Of a DNA stretch of 64,000 nucleotides, positions 59,003 through 64,000 are shown one piece after another. Numbering within the stretch: the stretch's first letter is position 1; every line of letters starts with the position of its first letter. Where the stretch lies: NCBI RefSeq assembly GCF_039778605.1, contig NZ_CP156060.1, forward strand, positions 231,501 through 295,500, written 5' to 3'. A program made the translations under genes and the position numbers. Source of the DNA: Flavobacterium sp. WV_118_3 (GTDB lineage: Bacteria; Bacteroidota; Bacteroidia; Flavobacteriales; Flavobacteriaceae). A model generated the notes under the pieces. It had not been told where the DNA came from. It did no database searches and saw only the letters and a program-made list of their open reading frames with translations.

Positions 59003-59615
59003 AACTGTATTGAAACCTCTTTTTGATTTTATATTGGCTTTTTCAGGATTGTTACTGCTGAGTCCGATATTTATAATTGCGATGATCGCACTGTTTATCG
59101 CAAATGATGGAAAGCCTTTTTTCTTTCAGGTGAGACCTGGCAAAAACGAGCGCCTTTTTAAAATCATCAAGTTTAAAACCATGAACGATAAACGCGATGA
59201 AAACGGAAACTTATTACCGGATTCGGAACGCTTGACTAAAGTGGGTAGTTTTGTTCGAAAAACATCGCTGGATGAAATTCCGCAGTTGCTAAATGTCATT
59301 AAAGGTGATATGAGCTTAATCGGACCGCGGCCGTTATTGCCGAAATATTTGCCGTTTTATACCGAAAAAGAAAGACGCAGACATACTGTCCGACCGGGTA
59401 TTACTGGTTTGGCGCAGGTTAATGGTCGAAATACCGTTGCCTGGGATGAACGACTGGCTTTCGATGTTGCCTATGTGGAAAACATAACTTTTTTAAACGA
59501 TGTTTCCATCATCATGCAATCGGTAAAAGCTGTTTTATTATCCAAAGGTGTAACGGTTGATCCTACTTCAATAATGAAAAACTTAGATGATGAAAGAAAA
59601 GGTTCAGGTATGTAA
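58995..59615 (+). CDS. phosphoglycosyl transferase (PglC/WcaJ-type), first copy
   Basis: This monotopic phosphoglycosyl transferase would start a repeat unit by moving a sugar-phosphate to undecaprenyl phosphate. The 206-residue protein has an N-terminal re-entrant helix with a Ser-Pro break ('GLLLLSPIFIIAMIAL', about 16-31). It also has the basic 'RPGKNERLFKIIKFKTMND', the catalytic Asp-Glu in 'KTSLDEIPQLLNVIKGDMSL' (about 92) and 'IGPRPLLPKYLPFY'. Its end overlaps the GNAT gene by 29 nt, suggesting coupling. Confidence 0.93.
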   Translation: MYRTVLKPLFDFILAFSGLLLLSPIFIIAMIALFIANDGKPFFFQVRPGKNERLFKIIKFKTMNDKRDENGNLLPDSERLTKVGSFVRKTSLDEIPQLLNVIKGDMSLIGPRPLLPKYLPFYTEKERRRHTVRPGITGLAQVNGRNTVAWDERLAFDVAYVENITFLNDVSIIMQSVKAVLLSKGVTVDPTSIMKNLDDERKGSGM

Positions 59616-60318
59616 ATATGAAAATAGCGATTCCGATTATGATGAAATTATAAGATTACACAAACTAATCTTTAAGAATACGGCATTGGATAATAAATTG
59701 ATTTATTTTGATGCTCATTTTGAAGTGTTTTTTAAAAATGTCATTCTCGATAGCAAACACAATGCGCTGACAGTTTTAAAGATCGATGATAAAATAGCGG
59801 GATTTATACATTTTAAAATAATAGAAGATACGCTGTTTCTGAATAATATTTGCATCGATAGCGGGAAGCAGGGAAGTGGATTGGGAAAATATTTTTTAAA
59901 AGAAAGTCTCAATTATTATAAAGATTCGGAAATGAAAAATTTTATACTTGATGTGTTTTCTAAAAATGTAAAAGCATTACAATGGTATGAAAAATTAGGG
60001 CTGAAAATTATCTCAGAAACAAAATGGACTCAGATTCTACATTCACAGGAAACACAATTTACTTCCGACACGTATTTAAAAAACGATGAAAACGGATTTA
60101 AAAGTGTTTATGCGGATGCGATCAAAATCGCAACAGTTGTGAATGATAAAAATTTAGTGATCCATAAGATGGATTATGCCAAACAAATAGCACTTGCTGA
60201 TTTTGATACTGTAATTACCAATCAAAATGCCGATGGTTTTCAAACAGTATTGCTGGATAATTCCTATAGAATGAAAGAACTTTTAAAAAACGTGATAAAA
60301 AATTTAACCGATGTATAA
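59587..60318 (+). CDS. GNAT family N-acetyltransferase with unknown C-terminal region
   Basis: The 243-residue protein has a GNAT domain (about 10-160) with the acetyl-CoA motif in 'LFLNNICIDSGKQGSGLGKY' (about 82-101) and 'FSKNVKALQWYEKLGLKII'. A C-terminal part of about 80 residues ('SVYADAIKIATVVNDKNLVI') is unassigned. It could acylate a 4-amino sugar of the repeat unit or its nucleotide precursor. It overlaps the first phosphoglycosyl transferase at one end and the FemAB-like gene by 8 nt at the other, so all three are translationally coupled. A second ATG lies one codon downstream. Confidence 0.8.
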   Translation: MMKEKVQVCKYENSDSDYDEIIRLHKLIFKNTALDNKLIYFDAHFEVFFKNVILDSKHNALTVLKIDDKIAGFIHFKIIEDTLFLNNICIDSGKQGSGLGKYFLKESLNYYKDSEMKNFILDVFSKNVKALQWYEKLGLKIISETKWTQILHSQETQFTSDTYLKNDENGFKSVYADAIKIATVVNDKNLVIHKMDYAKQIALADFDTVITNQNADGFQTVLLDNSYRMKELLKNVIKNLTDV

Positions 60319-61330
60319 TTTCTCAATCATTGAAGCAAATGACAACAGCTGGTCGGAGGTTATTGCCAAAAGTAAACAGTATGATTTTTATCATACACAA
60401 TCCTATCATCGGTTAGAAAAGGAAAATCGTCGGGTTTTATGTGTTGTTTATTTTGACGACAATTTTGTTGCGCTTCCGTTAATTGTACGAAAAATACCAA
60501 ATACGGATCTTTTTGATTGTACATCGGTATACGGTTACTGCGGACCGGTGAGTACTATGGATTTTGAGACTATTCCGGATGCTGTGATCAACTATTTTCA
60601 GGAACAATTACTTCATTTTTTTAAAGCAAATAATATCATTAGTGCTTTTTCAAGATTGCACCCTTTGATCTCCGGAGAAAAAATGTTTGCTAATTTTGGT
60701 ATCATTAAAGATATTAATAAAACTGTTGCGATCGAACTCAATATAACGCCGGAAGAACAGCGAAAACAATATCGGAAATCCACAAAATCGGAGTTAAATC
60801 AATTAAAAAGAAAAGGTTTTGAAGTGGTAAAAGCGACGACTAAAAGCGAAATAGACGCCTTTATTGCTATTTATCACGAAACGATGAAAAGAGTAAATGC
60901 TTCGGATAGTTATTTTTTTGATCACGATTATTTTTATGCGTTTTTGGATAATAAATGTTTTCAAAACTGGTTGTTGCTGGCAAAAAAAGATAATGAAATT
61001 GCCGCTGGAGCGATATTTACCATTACCAATAAAATTATGCAATATCATTTGGCAGGAACCGATGAAGCTTTTATTAAAGAAACACCAATGAAGTTGATTC
61101 TTGACGAAGCACGATTGTTGGGCAATGATTTAAAAATGGAGTTTTTACATCTTGGTGGTGGCGTTGGAGGTAGTGATCAGGATTCACTTTTTAAATTCAA
61201 ATCGGGTTTTTCAGATTATAGATGTATGTATAAGGTTTGGCAATTTATTGTTGATCCGGAAAAATATGATGAATTAGTAGGAAATCGAAAAGTAGTGCGA
61301 AGTAACTTTTTTCCACTTTATAGGAGTTAG
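60311..61330 (+). CDS. FemAB-like (GNAT-fold) acyl/aminoacyl transferase
   Basis: The 339-residue protein resembles FemA/FemB and related double-GNAT proteins: 'FYHTQSYHRLEKENRRVL' (about 26-43), 'LPLIVRKIPNTDLFDCTSVY', 'YRKSTKSELNQLKRKGFEVV' (about 155-174) and 'KIMQYHLAGTDEAFIKETPM' (about 240). 'FLHLGGGVGGSDQDSLFKFK' follows the same fold. FemAB proteins attach amino acids from tRNA to peptidoglycan precursors; polysaccharide-locus members are thought to acylate sugars. The exact substrate is unknown. Confidence 0.8.
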   Translation: MYNFSIIEANDNSWSEVIAKSKQYDFYHTQSYHRLEKENRRVLCVVYFDDNFVALPLIVRKIPNTDLFDCTSVYGYCGPVSTMDFETIPDAVINYFQEQLLHFFKANNIISAFSRLHPLISGEKMFANFGIIKDINKTVAIELNITPEEQRKQYRKSTKSELNQLKRKGFEVVKATTKSEIDAFIAIYHETMKRVNASDSYFFDHDYFYAFLDNKCFQNWLLLAKKDNEIAAGAIFTITNKIMQYHLAGTDEAFIKETPMKLILDEARLLGNDLKMEFLHLGGGVGGSDQDSLFKFKSGFSDYRCMYKVWQFIVDPEKYDELVGNRKVVRSNFFPLYRS

Positions 61331-61344
61331 TAATTTTAGACCGT

Positions 61345-61917
61345 ATGTTAAAAAGAGTATTTGATTTCAGCTTTGCATTAGTCCTTTTCGGTACGCTCTT
61401 TTGGGCGTTAATTGTAATATGGATTCTTTCAGCAATAGCTACAAAATCAAACGGTCTTTTTCTCCAAAAAAGAATTGGACAATACGGAAAGCCGTTTACG
61501 ATAATAAAATTCAAAACCATGCGTTTAGTATCTGCCGGCGATGGTGAAAATAGTACTGTAATCCCCCCGACAGCTGCTTTTTTTCGCAAATACAAATTGG
61601 ACGAATTGCCACAGTTGTTCAATATATTGGTCGGACAAATGAGTTTTGTTGGACCAAGACCAGATATTCCCGGTTATTATGATAAATTGGAAGGAGACGA
61701 CCGTAAGATACTGGAACTTAAACCAGGGCTAACCTGTGAGGCCAGTATCAAATACTCGGACGAGGAATATGTTTTAAGTACGATGGAAAATCCCGCAAAA
61801 TATAACGATGAGGTTATCTTTCCCGATAAAGTTAAAATGAACCTGCATTATTATTATAATCGCAGTTTTGTAGGAGATCTTAAAATTATATTTAACACAG
61901 CGTTTCGTTTTTGTTGA
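61345..61917 (+). CDS. phosphoglycosyl transferase (PglC-type), second copy
   Basis: The 190-residue protein has an N-terminal hydrophobic helix ('DFSFALVLFGTLFWALIVIW', about 6-25), 'KRIGQYGKPFTIIKFKTMRL' (about 41), and the catalytic Asp-Glu in 'RKYKLDELPQLFNILVGQMS' (about 79-98). 'FVGPRPDIPGYYDKLEGDDR' follows. Unlike the first copy, the helix has no Ser-Pro break. It comes 14 nt after the FemAB-like gene and is followed by a 142-bp gap with a promoter. Confidence 0.9.
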   Translation: MLKRVFDFSFALVLFGTLFWALIVIWILSAIATKSNGLFLQKRIGQYGKPFTIIKFKTMRLVSAGDGENSTVIPPTAAFFRKYKLDELPQLFNILVGQMSFVGPRPDIPGYYDKLEGDDRKILELKPGLTCEASIKYSDEEYVLSTMENPAKYNDEVIFPDKVKMNLHYYYNRSFVGDLKIIFNTAFRFC

Positions 61918-62011
61918 AAATAAAACATTTTTTAAGTAGTTTTTTATATATTATTTAGATTAACCGGCTTGATATAAACAGATATTTTGTTAACAATGAA
62001 AAAAGAATAAT

Positions 62012-62019
62012 TATTTTTG
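62012..62019 (+). promoter_or_regulatory. -7 box before the aminotransferase gene
   Basis: TATTTTTG matches TANNTTTG, with TTTG (61986-61989) 22 nt upstream. It lies 40 nt before the aminotransferase ATG and starts a new unit at the end of the locus. Confidence 0.6.
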
Positions 62020-62059
62020 CAAAAAGGATTGTTCTTTTTTTTAATAAATATGGAAAAAA

Positions 62060-63220
62060 ATGAGTTCTGCTAAGATTTGGCTTTCTTCACCCCATATGGG
62101 AGGAACCGAGCAAAAATATATTAACGAAGCTTTCGAAAGTAATTGGATCGCTCCATTAGGACCGAATGTTACCGGTTTTGAAAATGCATTGCAATCCTAC
62201 CTGGGAGGTGCAGTCGAAGTAGCGGCTTTAAGCTCGGGTACAGCAGCACTGCATTTATCCTTAATTATGTTGGGTGTACAAGCGGGCGATGAGGTGATCT
62301 GTCAATCCATGACATTCTCGGCGTCTGCCAATCCAATTGCCTATCAAGGGGCAACCCCTGTTTTTATCGACAGTGAATCCGATACCTGGAATATGTGTCC
62401 TGTAGCGCTGGAAAATGCCATCAAAGATCGTATCGCCTTAGGAAAAAAACCAAAAGCGATTATCGCGGTACACTTGTACGGGATGCCTTATAAAGTAGAC
62501 GAAATTAACCGAATTGCAGCAGCCTATGCTATTCCGGTAATCGAAGACAGTGCCGAAGCATTGGGAAGTACCTATAAAGGGCAATCCTGCGGTACTTTTG
62601 GCCAATTCGGAATTTTGTCATTTAACGGAAATAAAATCATCACAACATCGGGTGGTGGTGCTTTGGTTGTTAAAGATTCGGAACTGAAAAAGAAAATAAT
62701 ATTTTTATCGACTCAGGCAAGAGACGAAGCACCCCATTACCAGCATAGTGTTATCGGTTATAATTACCGGATGAGTAACATCTGTGCCGGAATCGGAAGA
62801 GGTCAAATGGAAGTGTTGGACGATCATGTGGCCTTGCGTCGAAAAGTAAACCAATATTATAATAACTATTTTAAAAATATAGAAGGAATAACCGTATTAC
62901 AAGAGCCAACAACCGATTATTTTTCGAATCACTGGTTAACAGCGATTTATATCGATCCGGTTGTGTATGGTGTAACGGCGGCCGAGGAATTGCGACTAAT
63001 GCTGGATGCCAATAATATTGAAAGCAGACCACTTTGGAAACCAATGCACTTGCAACCGGTATTCGAAAAGGCACCTTATTACGGGGGAACTACCGCAGAA
63101 AAACTGTTTAAAAACGGATTATGCCTGCCTTCCGGTTCGAACATGACCGATGCTGAAATGGAACGAATTGGAATAGTTCTTGATATGTTTTTTAAATTAA
63201 AACTTTCGGAAACGTTTTAA
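62060..63220 (+). CDS. DegT/DnrJ/EryC1 family sugar aminotransferase (PglE-like)
   Basis: The 386-residue PLP enzyme would aminate a UDP-4-keto-6-deoxy sugar. It starts 'KIWLSSPHMGGTEQKYINEA', has 'ALSSGTAALHLSLIMLGVQA' (about 55-74), 'IEDSAEALGSTYKGQSCGTF' (about 160) and the PLP lysine in 'SFNGNKIITTSGGG'. 'SNHWLTAIYIDPV' and 'SRPLWKPMHLQPVF' complete the family pattern. With the PglF-like dehydratase that follows it could make a UDP-4-amino-4,6-dideoxy-GlcNAc precursor (bacillosamine type). Confidence 0.92.
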   Translation: MSSAKIWLSSPHMGGTEQKYINEAFESNWIAPLGPNVTGFENALQSYLGGAVEVAALSSGTAALHLSLIMLGVQAGDEVICQSMTFSASANPIAYQGATPVFIDSESDTWNMCPVALENAIKDRIALGKKPKAIIAVHLYGMPYKVDEINRIAAAYAIPVIEDSAEALGSTYKGQSCGTFGQFGILSFNGNKIITTSGGGALVVKDSELKKKIIFLSTQARDEAPHYQHSVIGYNYRMSNICAGIGRGQMEVLDDHVALRRKVNQYYNNYFKNIEGITVLQEPTTDYFSNHWLTAIYIDPVVYGVTAAEELRLMLDANNIESRPLWKPMHLQPVFEKAPYYGGTTAEKLFKNGLCLPSGSNMTDAEMERIGIVLDMFFKLKLSETF

Positions 63221-63262
63221 TTCACCTTAAATTATAGTAATAATTCATGAACAATAATACTG

Positions 63263-64000
63263 TTGAACTTGAAAAATAGTGTACTTCAAGGCCTGTATTC
63301 TAATTTACAGCAGGCTTCATCAACTTTTAGAGAAGATTTTTCTTTACAAAGTTTGCGCTATTTGCCCCGATGGATTGTGTTATTTATAGACATTTCCGTC
63401 GTGATGATCGCTTCTGTGATCAGTTATTTCTTGCTCGATGGTTTGGGAATTCAGTTCCGACTGGCATTAGATAAAGACAAATTTATCTATGTTGTTAGTG
63501 TATATCTTTCGGTAACCGTTTTCTTTTTCTGGTTATTCCGAACCTATTCCGGGATTATCCGACATTCGACGTTTATCGACGGTATTCGTTTGTTTTTCGC
63601 ACAGTCATCTACCTTTTTGGTGATGTTTTTTATAAATGTCTACTTCGAACAGGCTATTGGCGATAAACTGTTTCTGAATACCCGTTTGCTGCTCAATATT
63701 ATTATTTCCTTTATGGGATTATTCCTGTATCGTATTGTGGTAAAACAGATTTTTGAGCATTACCTTACCGAATCTAAAAAAATAAAGCTCGAAAGAGCAC
63801 TGATCTATGGTACCGGTTTTAACGCGACGGCTTTGGCTAATGCGTTGCGTACCGAACGACCACAGCGATTTAAATTATTAGGCTTTGTCGATTATGATGC
63901 ATCCAATACCACAAAAAGGATTTTGGATATGCCCATTTATACCAGCCGAAAGAAAGTGCCGGTTTTACTACGTTCCTTAGGTGCCAATACGTTAATTCTG
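63263..64000 (+). CDS. PglF/FlaA1/CapD-like membrane-bound UDP-sugar 4,6-dehydratase (partial, N-terminal part)
   Basis: The gene runs off the right edge; 246 codons are visible. It has four hydrophobic segments (about 39-60, 74-91, 107-124, 137-155: 'YLPRWIVLFIDISVVMIASV', 'FIYVVSVYLSVTVFFFWLFR', 'SFMGLFLYRIVVKQ'). A nucleotide-binding start 'RALIYGTGFNATALANALRT' (about 179) follows, as in long PglF-type dehydratases. The catalytic SDR part lies beyond the window. No in-frame ATG precedes the first helix, so the TTG at 63263 is the best start. An ATG at 63247 is one frame away and hits a stop after ten residues. Confidence 0.85.
   Translation, partial: MNLKNSVLQGLYSNLQQASSTFREDFSLQSLRYLPRWIVLFIDISVVMIASVISYFLLDGLGIQFRLALDKDKFIYVVSVYLSVTVFFFWLFRTYSGIIRHSTFIDGIRLFFAQSSTFLVMFFINVYFEQAIGDKLFLNTRLLLNIIISFMGLFLYRIVVKQIFEHYLTESKKIKLERALIYGTGFNATALANALRTERPQRFKLLGFVDYDASNTTKRILDMPIYTSRKKVPVLLRSLGANTLIL

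Overview
The window looks like a chromosome segment from a member of the Flavobacteriaceae (Bacteroidota), probably Flavobacterium or a close relative. The evidence is a SusC/SusD pair, a type IX secretion sorting tail, Bacteroidota-type promoters (TANNTTTG at -7), few Shine-Dalgarno sequences, zinc-free ribosomal proteins S4, S14 and L36, and the fusA-rpsJ-rplC gene order with no tuf.

Layout. (1) 1-4103, minus strand: the start of a SusD-like lipoprotein gene and a complete SusC-like TonB-dependent receptor; 4631-6295, minus strand: an Omp85/D15-type outer-membrane protein. (2) 6475-23515, plus strand: an almost unbroken translation superoperon of 32 genes (rpsL, rpsG, fusA, rpsJ, the S10/spc/alpha-type ribosomal genes, secY, infA, rpmJ, rpoA, rplQ), ended by a strong terminator. 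It contains three non-coding structured elements: before rplC, before rpsH and before rpsD. (3) 23697-30232: carA, eno, gltA, a small helical stress-type protein, and two guanidino-group hydrolases (a DDAH-like protein and CtlX). (4) 30304-36206: a haem-acquisition locus, with a DUF6607-like protein divergent from a TonB receptor, a HmuY-like lipoprotein and a second HmuY-like protein carrying a type IX sorting tail. (5) 36288-39646: MarC, a CoA-binding protein, a sodium/solute symporter and recR. (6) 39741 to the right edge: a large capsule or exopolysaccharide locus.

The polysaccharide locus runs from the export apparatus (Wza-like channel protein, Wzc-like tyrosine autokinase, ABC-2 permease) through precursor synthesis and assembly. 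It has UDP-glucose dehydrogenase, a winged-helix regulator, a TviC/WbpP-like epimerase with a TviB/WbpO-like dehydrogenase, Wzx, an acetyltransferase and Wzy. Two GT4 transferases follow, then fnlA-[WxcM-like]-fnlB-fnlC for UDP-N-acetyl-L-fucosamine and a WbuB-like transferase. The locus then has two phosphoglycosyl transferases flanking a GNAT and a FemAB-like protein, a DegT aminotransferase, and a PglF-like dehydratase cut by the window edge. The predicted product is an acidic amino-sugar polysaccharide made by the Wzx/Wzy route, containing uronic acid (GlcA and/or an N-acetyl-hexosaminuronic acid), L-FucNAc and a 4-amino-4,6-dideoxy sugar.

The most interesting spots are the GNAT/FemAB cassette between two initiating transferases, the altered WxcM-like protein inside the fnl genes, the ABC permease without an ATPase, the predicted secreted hemophore, and the structured RNA candidates in the ribosomal superoperon. 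No rRNA, tRNA, CRISPR array, insertion sequence or prophage was seen.
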